Shown: one piece after another, positions 9,939-19,997 of the stretch
Layout of the letters: every line of letters starts with the position of its first letter
Numbering within the stretch: the first letter of the stretch is position 1
Assembly: GCA_031771865.1 (NCBI GenBank)
Contig: JASISA010000027.1
Coordinates: 496,001 to 560,000 of the forward strand
DNA: 64,000 nucleotides
Origin: Nothophaeocryptopus gaeumannii
Taxonomy: Eukaryota > Ascomycota > Dothideomycetes > Mycosphaerellales > Mycosphaerellaceae
Direction: 5' to 3'
Notes under the pieces: generated by a model
Told to the model about the DNA's origin: nothing
What the model saw: the letters and a program-made list of their open reading frames with translations, nothing else
Databases searched by the model: none
Program-made: the position numbers and the translations under genes

Positions 9939-11129
9939 ATGCCATATCTAGCCAACGGACACTCCCATAACTCCTCTCGAAAACACTATGCTCCCTCACC
10001 AGCCGAAATGGAGTACTTCGACCGCAACCCAGCACCCCCGGACCTAGATTGGCAACGCACGCTGACCCGAACCTTTGTTCAACAACATGCTGCCAACAAC
10101 AAGCGAGTCGCCCTCGTAACATCTGGCGGCACAACCGTGCCGTTAGAAAACCAGACCGTCCGCTTCATAGACAACTTCAGCGCCGGAACCCGCGGCGCCA
10201 CGTCCGCAGAATGTTTTCTGGAAAACGGATATGCAGTCATATTCTTGCATAGACAATTCTCATTGCTGCCATATTCGAGGCATTACAGCCACAGCACGAA
10301 TTGTTTCCTGGATTATATGAGTTACTCCGAGGATGGACCTGTGGCTGTACAGAATGATTATCAGCAGGAAATGGCGAGCGTGTTGAAACGTTATCGGAAG
10401 GCGAAGAAGGAGAACACGTTGTTGCTAATGCCGTTTGTTACGGTTAATGATTATCTCTGGCTCCTCCGCGAATTCGCTATGCTTATGCAACCACTCGGCG
10501 CCGATGCGCTGTTCTACCTGGCCGCAGCTGTGAGCGACTTCTTCGTCCCAGCTGAGAGGATGGTTGAACACAAAATCCAATCCTCAGAGGACTTCAACTT
10601 CAAAGCTCCTTCCTCTGGTACTACCAACGGCGACCCAACAGACCGCAAGCCACCCGCGGCTCACATGGAAGGCAAGAGTTTGATCATCGACCTCGACCCC
10701 GTCCCCAAATTCCTCAAAACCCTAGTTGACTCGTGGGCCCCTCGCGCAATGATAATCTCCTTCAAACTCGAAACCGACCCGAACCTGCTCTCTTTGAAGG
10801 CCCGCACCGCATTGCAAAAATACGCTCACCATCTCGTGATCGGCAACCTCCTAAACACTCGCAAATATGAGGTCCTCTTTATTTCCGCAGGTGGAGGAGA
10901 GAAATGGATTAAAGTGCCACAAAACCAACGCACGAAGAGTATCACCGGGAGAGGGAAGGATGGTAGGCCGGGAGATGATGAGTCGAGGGAGCCAGCTACT
11001 GAGATTGAGAGTTTGATTGTGCCAGAGGTGGCGAAGCTGCATGAGCATATGATTGTGCATGGGGATCCGAGGAGGTTGAGTTTAGGGAGTACGGATAGAC
11101 CAGACGTGAACGCAGTGAAAGAGACTTAA
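9939..11129 (+). CDS. Phosphopantothenate-cysteine ligase (CAB2-like)
   Basis: This enzyme joins 4'-phosphopantothenate with cysteine, the second step of coenzyme A synthesis, in the cytosol. The eukaryotic form is monofunctional (CoaB-type). The ORF is open from a GTG at 9927, but the first ATG is at 9939, giving 396 residues. Diagnostic motifs are VALVTSGGTTVPLE and RFIDNFSAGTRGATSAE (nucleotide and substrate binding), ALFYLAAAVSDFFVP, and the late VIGNLLNTRKYEV. An insertion of low complexity (KAPSSGTTNGDPTDRKPPA) is present before the SLIIDLDPVPKFLK block. No intron is needed. A second in-frame ATG at about 10009 could also serve as start, but the upstream one is preferred because the frame is open and codon use is similar. 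Confidence 0.92.
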   Translation: MPYLANGHSHNSSRKHYAPSPAEMEYFDRNPAPPDLDWQRTLTRTFVQQHAANNKRVALVTSGGTTVPLENQTVRFIDNFSAGTRGATSAECFLENGYAVIFLHRQFSLLPYSRHYSHSTNCFLDYMSYSEDGPVAVQNDYQQEMASVLKRYRKAKKENTLLLMPFVTVNDYLWLLREFAMLMQPLGADALFYLAAAVSDFFVPAERMVEHKIQSSEDFNFKAPSSGTTNGDPTDRKPPAAHMEGKSLIIDLDPVPKFLKTLVDSWAPRAMIISFKLETDPNLLSLKARTALQKYAHHLVIGNLLNTRKYEVLFISAGGGEKWIKVPQNQRTKSITGRGKDGRPGDDESREPATEIESLIVPEVAKLHEHMIVHGDPRRLSLGSTDRPDVNAVKET

Positions 11130-11399
11130 AGCGCGAGCGCAATGTACAGATGAGGATGAATTGCGGAATGATAGACTGCATGGAGCGAGGCCTAGACACG
11201 ACAGTAATGGAGAGGAGTCTGGAGCAAAGCAATTTTGATTGAAAGTTTCCATTTCGACATCTACACATTCTCCTCCTCTCCGTACCCACACCTCCTTCGT
11301 CTCATCACACAGCTCAAGACCTCAAGGTCATCAATCTCATGAAAGAACATTCATCACAATCGTCACAGTTCATCTCAAGATGTTAATCAACACTCAAAA

Positions 11400-12866
11400 C
11401 TACCGTCCTCCGCACCCACAGAACATCGTCCTCCAAAACCCGCCCTTCCTCCCTCCATCAGACTCATCATCATCCCCATCCTCCCTCCTCTTCCGCGCCG
11501 CCCTACTTCCCCTCCCGCTAGCCGCACTCTTCCTCCCACTTGCCCCACTATCACTCGACGCTACACTTTTCTTCCAAGCCCACTTCCTCCTCAACGGCAC
11601 ATCCTCGCCATCTTCCTCGGAGTCGGAGGCTTCGAAGAAACAGGCTGGATAGCCCGAAGAATTAGGCTCAGGACTTGGACTCGGAGCGTTGAAATGGATA
11701 TTCCAGCTATCGCGTCGAAGGAGACTGCTGAAAGATGTCCTCGGGCCGGGCGTTGGAGCGAGCGAGGGAGAAATTATGGTGCTTTGGTCTGACCAGCGGG
11801 AGTGCATGAATTCTCCCGCAGATGGGTCACGTTTATGCGAGTTGGAGAGCAAGCGACGTTCGGAGCCGCCAGCTGAGGGCAGGGAGGTAAAGCTCATCGT
11901 ACCAACCGTAGAATTCGAAATCGTCCTCCGACTCGTCATCCACGGACTAGGTGTCGGATTCGTTGAGTCCGAAGACAGGATGATGAGTGGGATAGGAGCT
12001 CGATGATGGGATTGTTTATGCCGGAAAGAGTTGATGCTATCGTTGCGCGTTCGAATGGAACTTGTCACTGATTCCTTGCGTGGGCGATGAGCGGCTTCTG
12101 GAGGTGTTGTGCGGGAAGTGACTGAACTTGTGTTGGAGGTGCTGGTGGGTGTCATGTCTCTAAGAGGAAGAGGCGAGACATGGGTGATAGTGAGTTGTCG
12201 CGGTGGAGGCGTGACTTCTTTGATGAGTGGGAAGAGAGAGTAGCCTCTGGTGAGATTTGCGGATGGTCTGGGTGCTGATGGTGCCGAGGACGGTGAGATC
12301 GGTATCAAGGGCAGCTCCTTGCTCGCATCAGCTGGTTTTGGAGGCAATGGCTTGCCATTAAGTGCATTCGTTGAAGTTGTTGGAGTTGGCGGCAGACCGA
12401 AGTCAAAGGCTTCTATCGCTCGGTCCAGCCTAGGAGTTGGAGGAAGCAGTCCAGGGCTATATAACGATGGCGTTGGATCACGCAAGTAGTAGTCTATGAT
12501 GCCCAGAGAGATCTCCGACTGTCGCGTACTGGTTTGCGATGTCACGCTCGGCGCATGCAAACTCTTGCGCTGCGCGGGAGAGTCGCGCCGTTGCCATGAT
12601 GTTGAGGGTCCAAAGTCAATGATCTCCGGTTCACGAGGGTACCCATAAAACTCTGAGCTCTCCTGTCGTAGTGCTTGAGCTGTCCTCAAAATACTTGGCT
12701 CCTCAGGTTGCTTTGAACGTAGGTTCAGTGGCTTTGGTCGCAGCGGGCGATTGCTGTTCTTCGAAATTCGAACGCACTGCTCTCTCGGCTTATGGCTCCT
12801 GATTCTAGTCGATATCCCGTTCGGCACAGGACTCCAGTTCTCCGGGTAATTACCTCTCGTGGCCAT
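11400..12866 (-). CDS. Proline/serine-rich disordered protein, unknown function
   Basis: The 488-residue product is almost entirely low complexity: Ser/Thr/Pro-rich with PPTP, PPKP and SPSP repeats, which are candidate phosphorylation and SH3-binding sites. Ordered-looking islands are few: EIIDFGPSTSWQRR, RTSFSSLLRRDSWNIHF and the acidic ASDSEEDGEDVPLRRKWAWKK. The C-terminus is basic and ends in FWRTMFCGCGGR, a Cys-containing tail that might be lipidated; this is inference. There is no transmembrane helix or catalytic motif. Similar proteins are common in Dothideomycetes, but I do not recognise a named family. The minus-strand ATG is at 12864-12866. The long open frame argues for a real gene despite biased composition. 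Confidence 0.75.
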   Translation of the reverse strand: MATRGNYPENWSPVPNGISTRIRSHKPREQCVRISKNSNRPLRPKPLNLRSKQPEEPSILRTAQALRQESSEFYGYPREPEIIDFGPSTSWQRRDSPAQRKSLHAPSVTSQTSTRQSEISLGIIDYYLRDPTPSLYSPGLLPPTPRLDRAIEAFDFGLPPTPTTSTNALNGKPLPPKPADASKELPLIPISPSSAPSAPRPSANLTRGYSLFPLIKEVTPPPRQLTITHVSPLPLRDMTPTSTSNTSSVTSRTTPPEAAHRPRKESVTSSIRTRNDSINSFRHKQSHHRAPIPLIILSSDSTNPTPSPWMTSRRTISNSTVGTMSFTSLPSAGGSERRLLSNSHKRDPSAGEFMHSRWSDQSTIISPSLAPTPGPRTSFSSLLRRDSWNIHFNAPSPSPEPNSSGYPACFFEASDSEEDGEDVPLRRKWAWKKSVASSDSGASGRKSAASGRGSRAARKRREDGDDDESDGGRKGGFWRTMFCGCGGR

Positions 12867-14558
12867 TGTGAAGAGAATCTATTCGTAACAAAGCGGCAGC
12901 AGAAACAAGCAAGACCGACGTGAGGCGGCCTACCAGCAGACTTACAGTGTCAGACACGGGCATGCAGAGCGATCTGCATTCTGATATAGGAGCCTGAGGT
13001 CTCCGCCCTGGTGGACGTGAGGGCGGAATGCAAGAGTCCCTCGATCTGTCAACACAGGCCAGGTACTACGAGGGAGGTCTGCTTGCTGAGGTTCGATGTC
13101 GTGCATGAGCTCTTGCAAGGGCCCGTGTTTGACTGGATGCCGGTGAGTGCAGACCAATGGTAGAACTATTCTGATGTTCGAGGCACGACATCGCTGGGGT
13201 CCAACATGCAAGGGATGCATACTTGACGACTGGAGACACGGAGAAAAGGTAAACAAGTGAGCCGAGCATCGCGAGAATCGTCGTCCATTGCCAGAGCAGG
13301 TTTCAATGGGGATTCCACATGTTAATGCGAAATTTTATACATCGTAGATGCGGTAGCCTTAGAAGTCCCGCAAGCTGAAGCCGAAGAGGGAGAAATCTAA
13401 AGTGCGCAAGGTGGCCAATAGTATGTAGTTCTATCAAGGAGTCTTCATTCACAGCTGCATGCCAGGGACAGAGCCGCATCGCTGAGCTTTGGTCACTTGA
13501 TCTTTTTCAGGCCAGCATTTTGAGAGGAGAGGTCAGAAGCGGGTGGTTGGCGTTGGCTGAGGTGGCCGCTCCCAAGGCCGGTCCTAGAACTAGAACTATA
13601 GAATAACTACTGAGCCGTGAATCCGCGCAGGAGGCGACCAGCCTGCGATTCTGCTTGCCTCAAGCTTGCGCAACGCTTTTGCTGACTTGTTGGGTGACAT
13701 TGTAACATCGATGGTGGAGGGAGCATGTGAAGTGCAACAGCAACTGATGAAAGTTGTTCAGGATGGAGGTCGCACTTCCGTGGCGTTCTGCCTCAGGCTC
13801 TGAAGCGCCTTCAGCTTCATGCGAACGACTAGAATTAGAACTAGAACTACGACGTCGGCTCTCCTCTCCGGAAGACATGTGCATGTGCACCACAACCACC
13901 ACAAAGCGCAGAAATCCTCCCTCGTCGAATCATGGCATGGCTAAATGCATCGTTTCTGGAAGGCTGCCATCCGCTGGGCTTGTCCCAATCTGCGGCATCC
14001 ATCAATAGTTCTAGTTCTGGCGCGCCGTTGAACCCTCCATCCTGTGCAGCGCCATCCGTGAGCTTCCTGCACGAATTCGACTTGGCTGTGCCATTCTCGC
14101 GCTGCAGCATCTTTGATGAGCTGCGCACCGTTCGGAGACAGCTTTCGATGAGCACCGTTTTCGCGATTCCGCCTGGTTTATGAATTGCAGGCAGGGGCCG
14201 AAACGTGAACGCCAGACTTCTTCGAGCTTGCGCCCTAGGATGACTGCCGTTGTACGTTTCATACGCTTCTCCATCCCGAAATCTCCCCTATGTGCCTATA
14301 CATGGTACCCACTTCCTGCATGTGTTACGGGAGGCTGACATAGTACTCACTTCGCTACTCCTATCCACGCGACCAGCCTGAGGATCCTTGGTTCTCCCAC
14401 ACGAGAGCCTTGTAGTCGCGTGCCTTTGTACCCGGCCTCCAGGAAATCGCTGAAAGACATGAGCGACAGGACACCCGCTGTACCAGTCACCACGGAACCC
14501 TGGCTTGACGTCTGGATTGTGCATAGTTTATGAGCACCGCGGCCACCAGCACAACACC
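12867..14558. other. Intergenic with AGAACT-type repeats
   Basis: No supported gene. Short CTAGAACTAGAACT-like runs occur near 13583, 13830 and (inverted) 14005. The right end is the promoter of the MFS gene, the left end that of the proline-rich protein. Confidence 0.5.
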
Positions 14559-16312
14559 ATGCGGCTCTACTCTATGAAAGAGCTTGACAGCTCTGAAGGA
14601 ACAGTACAGCTACATGCCAAATCTGAAGATGGCCACCTCATCTACCACCCAAGACCTAACCCGAACGACCCCAACGACCCTCTCCGATGGCCCAAGTGGA
14701 AGAAATATGTCTGCTTCACGAGCGTATGCTTCTTTGCTTTCATGACGAACTACGCGATTGGAGGCCTGGCACCGGCATTCTACCCTCTCAGTCTCCAATT
14801 CAACAAGTCAATGACCGAGACCAGCAACCTGCTCATTTGGCCAATCCTTGTGCTCGGTATCTTCAATTTCCTCTGGGTGCCGACCGCGAACTACTTTGGT
14901 AAGCGGCCGGTGTTTGTCTTTTCGACGCTGCTTCTCTGTGTTTGCTATCTATCGGGAGCACTGGCACAGACTTTCGACAGCCTGCTGTGGAGCAACATTG
15001 TTGCGGCTTTTGCTGGATCAGCAAGTGAGGCTCTGGCTGCTTCCATCGTGAACGACGTGTTCTTCCTCGTAAGTACCTGGCAATCAAATACTACCGCAGT
15101 AGACACTAACATAAACCATAGCACGAACGCGCCAACTTGATGGGTTGGTACATGAACGCCATCGCTGGTGGCAACACAATCGGGCCTCTGATCTGCGGCT
15201 TCGTCATCACCGGCACCAGCTGGCGCGTCCACAAATGGCACGCTTTCGGCCTCGTCGCTCTTAACTTCATCGCAGTCCTCTTCTTCGTGCCGGAAACAAG
15301 ATACGATCGGTCGTATCAGAACGAAGATATCAAATCTGAAAGCAGCAGCACCACACGCCGAGCCTCATCGAACGGCGAGTCTGAGGATGTCAAGGAGATC
15401 CAAGAAGCAGAACCGGCCATCTCGATAGACCCCGAGAAGGGCCTTCCAGAAGCGACCGTCAAAGGCGTCCACCCAGCCCATCGCTCCGACTCGGCTCCGA
15501 TGTCTCTATACCAAAGAAAACGTTCGTCCAAGAGCTCTCCCTCTGGTCTGACCTCCCGAAAGATACAAATCTACTGAAGCTCTTCCTCCGTCCCCTCCCC
15601 ATGATCGTCTACCCAGCCGTCATCCTCTCCTTCCTCGGCTTCGCCATCTCTCTTGCCTGGGTCGTGGCCATCAACATATTGAATTCCTTCATCCTTCAAG
15701 CACCCCCATACAATTGGAAACCAGACATTAACGGCCTGATCAACATCCCCGGACTCATCGGCAACCTGATTGGTGCGTTCATTGGAGGCTGGGTTGTGGA
15801 TCGGTATAGTGACTGGAGAAGTAAGAAGAACGGCGGTGTTTTCCAACCCGAGACGAGATTGCATTTGCTCGTTATTCCGGCGTTGATCGTGCCGGCTGGA
15901 TGTTTGCTTTTTGGGTATGGCGTTGCGAGGACGATGAATTGGACAACGCTGTGAGTCTACCTCCTCTACAATTTCCATTTGAGCGGCCGCTGACGATCCC
16001 TTCTACAGCTTCTTCGCAAACGGCATGGTTGGTCTAGGCCTCACAGCCGTCCCAACAATGACCATGACGTACGTCTCAGACTCATACCTGCCTATCAACG
16101 CCGACGCTTTGACTCTCGTCGTCGGGCTGAAGAACGTCGTGGCTTTCGGATTCTTGTACGGAATCGTTCCCTGGGTTTCCAAGAACGGCTATATAAATGC
16201 GTTTGGCGCGCAGGCAGGCATATTTGTTGCGATTATGGTGTTGGCTATCCCGGTTGTGATATTTGGGCAGAGGATACGACATACGACAGCGCAGTGGAAG
16301 ATAATATTGTAG
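14559..16312 (+). CDS. MFS transporter (DHA-type), possible frameshift
   Basis: This is a twelve-helix major facilitator, likely a drug/H+ antiporter-type plasma membrane exporter. The first ATG is at 14559 (the open frame upstream has none). Exon 1 runs 14559-15068 and is followed by a 53-bp intron (15069-15121). The protein includes LRWPKWKKYVCF, GGLAPAFYPL, NFLWVPTANYFGKRPV and GWYMNAIAGGNTIGPLICG, the last being the motif C-like antiporter region. After a charged central loop the frame must shift near 15517: either one A is missing from an AAAA run, or a 59-bp phase-0 intron (15458-15516) with an atypical GTCAAA donor is removed. The second half then reads KTFVQELSLWS. A clear 58-bp intron (15951-16008) precedes the last exon. 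With both options the last two helices are intact. With the intron model the product is 527 residues. Confidence 0.8.
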
Positions 16313-16868
16313 GATTTGCGGTGTATTGCGATCATGAATGGAATGAAACTCTTTCACACTTTGCTGCCTGCTAACATGTAATGTGTGCCAGACACATGCA
16401 AGATTCGGAACAAAGAATGGCGGCCTACGGGTGAGAGATAGAAAGACAGGGAGGAAGGATGAAATCGTACCGATGGCGTCACAGATATCGAAGAGAGAAT
16501 GATGGCATGGACATCGGGAAGGGAGGGCGTGATACGAACTGGAAGGGCATCAGAGGGTATTGCAGTGTAAGCCAAGTGATTCGTGAAACAAGAGAAAAAA
16601 AGTGGAGACAAAGCCTGTGAATGAGACTCATGAGACCCAAAAGGAAGTTTGCATTGCGGATTGTTATCATTACGAGCTTCCAAGTGCTCAGTTTGAGTAC
16701 AATATGCCAGAGTGCCGATCTTTTGCGGGCACCTGTGTGGTATCATTGAATGCTAATGCCAAAGTGCAAATAATTGCTCCCTTCGTCGATGCAATCATTA
16801 GTATCATCCATCTTCATATGCATCCTCGTCTCAAATCATCCGTCATCTCCTCGGCTCATCCTCGACCG
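16313..16868. other. Convergent 3' flanks, MFS and carX-like genes
   Basis: No gene is visible. The two neighbouring genes end facing each other here. Confidence 0.5.
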
Positions 16869-19031
16869 CTACGACAGCCAGTTCTCGACGCGATCCCTAA
16901 CACTCATCCAACATCCCTGCTCCTTCGCCTCCAAAGCCTTCGCCGTATTCCTTATACGATCCACGGGTCTCTGCTCAGCGATCTGCTCAGCACTAAACCA
17001 GCATCCATGCAGTCCATACGGAACTCTCTGCGGCAGGTGGACCCTCGCAATGATTTCCGTCATGTTCTTGGCGTTGATAATCCAAAGCTCCGACTTGGCT
17101 CGCCTTGGTGATGAATCTGTCGCCACTTCACCAGAGGCAAGGAGTTGAGACTCATCGAATGCGTAGAAGAGAAGGTACCCGTCGTCTTCAGACTCGTTTG
17201 TAGAGGCGGGAACGAAGCGAGGCTCTTGCGCGTACCAACCTTCTGGCATGCGTAAGACTTGGATTGGGTCGTTCGTGTCCGTAGAGGACAGAATTTGCGC
17301 CATTGTGCGGCTGTCGACCACACCAGTCACACTCATCGGCGGGTTGGCACGACCTCGCTCAATCAAACGTTTCGTATCGACTTTGACAAGAGCATCGATT
17401 TTCGTAGCCTTGCCAAGCGCAGAGCCGAACTCGGTGGTAGTGGTCGAGCAGCCATACACGTACCGAGCATCAGACATTTCGAGGTCTGGGCGAACGGATG
17501 GAAACTCGAAGGGGATGGTGGAGAGGGCCCATTGGTGATCGACTTGACCGGTTCCAAGGTTGAAGTTGTAATAGTAGAGGCGGCATTGCTCTTGCTCAAA
17601 GGGGTCCCCGTTGTCCGCTTCGTCAGGTAACAAGGACACTCGGAGAATAGGTTCTTTCTCTTCAGTGGGAGATTCGAGGTCGAGGATGCTGGCGTCTTCG
17701 GAGGGGTCGTATTTGCTGAAGAAGGGCATGCGCTTTTTCGTCTTGGAGATGGCTGGGGACTCGGGCTTTTTGAGGGCTGGAGGGGCCATGTTGCCGGCTG
17801 CGAAGAGAACCGTTGCGGAGGTGAGACGGCATGCCAGCATGTTGACAGCTGCAGCCTCTTCACTGAAGCTTGTCTCGTCCCAGGTATTGGCTGTATGGAA
17901 GATACAGCAGCCGTCCGTCTCGAACCATTGAACCTGCTGAGGTGCTTGTCTTGGGAAGATACCAAATCTTGAGGGCTTGCTAGAGTCGAAGGCGACTGGT
18001 GGCAGACCCTTCAGCTGGTTGACGGGATCCAGTGAGAGAGGGAGGTCCATGATAACCGTGTAGCCTGATGAGACGCCGAAGTCGTGCATCATGCGGCCTC
18101 CAGAGACTCCCGGTACTGCTGCATTCAACATCTTGCCTTTGTTCTGCCCCGCGCTATGCTCCGCGTTGGTCGGTATTACAGAATACTGCACATATGGAGG
18201 CGCAAAGCTGGCATGGAACAGCAACATCTCCTTGGTATTTGGGTCGACCTTGGGGTGTGCTGTTGTCCACTCCCTCATCCAGCTGATCAAACCGGAATCT
18301 TGACCCAGAACAGTGTCCCTCACTTGTCCTTCGACCACCTCTTTCTCGGGCTCTCCTTCCGCCGAAGCACCATTGTACCAGCCGACGGTCTCCAAGCTCG
18401 GAAGCTGTACTCGAATGGGCGGCCCACTCTCACACAGAGCCATCGCGCGTCCATCGTGGTAGACAACATTCGTGTTCGCAACACTGATCTTCTTGATCTT
18501 CTGCTTCGAGCCTGGAAGGTGTGACAATATGACCAGCAGTATCGTCCGGAATATTCGTAGTGTCACCCAAATGAAGCTTGCCAGCGGGTTGACCAGCGTA
18601 GCGATGCTGGGTAGTATGGGCACCTTCAATCTGTCGCTGCTCATAGCGCTCAGGTAGAGATCTGTCAGGACGAATTGGTTCACAAACTCGGGCTGGATGT
18701 CTCCAGTCTGCTCGTCCTTGGCAAAGAGAACTCCAGACAGCATGCCGTCTCCATCGAACCAATGTGCATCTCGGCCAAGGTCGTCATTGGAAACTGGATT
18801 GCTGCCATTGCGGACGTACTCTCCGTCGGCTAGTTCCTCGGGTATCCGTCCCGTGTATATGCATCGTGTCAGAGGAAGCGTCTGCTGTATCGGTGCGAAA
18901 TTGCCAGACAGGTAAGGGTGCTTTGGCTGCGGCGTCCGCTCGATGTTTGTCGATGGTGACCGCTTTCGTTTCTGGCCAGCTAGAGGCATGGTGCGGAAGG
19001 TAGTGCCTTCTTCGTTGGTCTGGAGGAACAT
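16869..19031 (-). CDS. carX: Carotenoid cleavage dioxygenase (retinal-forming, CarX-like)
   Basis: This Fe(II) dioxygenase would split beta-carotene at the central double bond to give retinal, the opsin chromophore. The open frame extends to 19271, but the upstream 80 residues are not family-like. The ATG at 19029-19031 gives MFLQTNEEGTTF and 720 residues. The N-terminus shows HPYLSGNFAPI and YVRNGSNPV, then DAHWFDGDGML. Four iron-ligand histidines are in place: H259 (AHPKVDP), H316 (MMHDFG), H379 (FHTANTWDE) and H675 (YGLHGCW). No intron is required. It is divergent from carRA across about 0.97 kb, the same arrangement as in the Fusarium carotenoid/opsin cluster. Retinal formation rather than torulene cleavage is inferred from linkage to the opsin; the sequence alone does not settle it. 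Confidence 0.9.
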   Translation of the reverse strand: MFLQTNEEGTTFRTMPLAGQKRKRSPSTNIERTPQPKHPYLSGNFAPIQQTLPLTRCIYTGRIPEELADGEYVRNGSNPVSNDDLGRDAHWFDGDGMLSGVLFAKDEQTGDIQPEFVNQFVLTDLYLSAMSSDRLKVPILPSIATLVNPLASFIWVTLRIFRTILLVILSHLPGSKQKIKKISVANTNVVYHDGRAMALCESGPPIRVQLPSLETVGWYNGASAEGEPEKEVVEGQVRDTVLGQDSGLISWMREWTTAHPKVDPNTKEMLLFHASFAPPYVQYSVIPTNAEHSAGQNKGKMLNAAVPGVSGGRMMHDFGVSSGYTVIMDLPLSLDPVNQLKGLPPVAFDSSKPSRFGIFPRQAPQQVQWFETDGCCIFHTANTWDETSFSEEAAAVNMLACRLTSATVLFAAGNMAPPALKKPESPAISKTKKRMPFFSKYDPSEDASILDLESPTEEKEPILRVSLLPDEADNGDPFEQEQCRLYYYNFNLGTGQVDHQWALSTIPFEFPSVRPDLEMSDARYVYGCSTTTTEFGSALGKATKIDALVKVDTKRLIERGRANPPMSVTGVVDSRTMAQILSSTDTNDPIQVLRMPEGWYAQEPRFVPASTNESEDDGYLLFYAFDESQLLASGEVATDSSPRRAKSELWIINAKNMTEIIARVHLPQRVPYGLHGCWFSAEQIAEQRPVDRIRNTAKALEAKEQGCWMSVRDRVENWLS

Positions 19032-19997
19032 GGTGGCGGGTTGAGCATTGGAAGCCTCCACGACGAGACGTAGTCGTTGTCCACTGCAAACAACCACACC
19101 TCCTGTTGTTAGAGAAGTCGTCGCAGCATACGTTACACCTCTCACACAGCGAAGGCAAAGCAACGAGAGGGAGCGTCCAAACAACCTTGGCAGCAGTGAA
19201 CTCTGTTGCGCTGTTGCTCTTCCCGCTTCAAGCTTCCCAGTCCCACGCAACTTCCCAGCTTCTGCTTTCAACCACGACTCGCGCTTTCACATGCCAAAAG
19301 CCTCCTCACTCTTGCCTCCACTCCGTTCGTGATGACGCTGTCAACTTGCTGGTAGCCGACACCCGCCTTCCGCTTGCCATCCGGTGCGATGGCAGGAGAC
19401 GGTTGGTATCGCCATGCATCTTGCGATTCGCTCTCCTCCATGACGTCTGTCTTGGTCATGAGCTCCAGAGAGCTCAGGACAAGGTTCGACAATGCATTGG
19501 ATAAGGTTTGACAGTGCATTGAATATGCAGATCGGACAGCATCCCTGCTGGGAGATGAGAGTGTGAAAGAGGTGGGATTTGACATGTCTTTTGGCCGTCA
19601 GAGTGAAAGAAGTGGGTTGCGGCTCGGAGCTCGGCTGGGAGTCTATGACGGAGCACTGCAGCAGGGATAATAAAGCGAGACCGAGAGTTCGTCGGGCAAT
19701 TTGACGTCCGTGTGTCGTTGAGACGACGGGACGTGTTCGTTGGCCGCGGAGGTGGGTTCCAGCTAGCAATTGGCGTGTGAACGAGAAGGCGAGAGTGGCT
19801 GTATATCTTCTTGGATGGTCAAGAATTCCCAATCAGGACAGATGTACCCATGAGATGACACCAGACATGCTCGTCACGGGACAATGAGTGGTTTTGCATT
19901 GGCATTGTTGCGATGGTAATGGCCCGCGCGAAGAGAAGGATACCACATTCGTTCACATAGACTCCCCGGAGCACCACCTTGACCGAAACCACTGAAA
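19032..19997. promoter_or_regulatory. Divergent carX / carRA promoter
   Basis: The 966-bp interval lies between the two start codons and should drive both genes, which in relatives are light-induced together. It holds a 22-bp direct repeat (19481-19524) annotated separately. No TATA box stands out. Confidence 0.65.
19481..19524. repeat. 22-bp direct repeat in carX/carRA promoter
   Basis: Two adjacent 22-bp units (19481-19502 and 19503-19524) match at 19 of 22 positions and share the core ATGCATTG or GTGCATTG. All three differences are transitions. They could be paired protein-binding sites. Confidence 0.7.

Noticed and set aside
16869..19271. Longer N-terminus of the carotenoid dioxygenase starting at 19271
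   Set aside because: The first 80 residues do not resemble the family, and the ATG at 19031 gives the expected MFLQ-type start.
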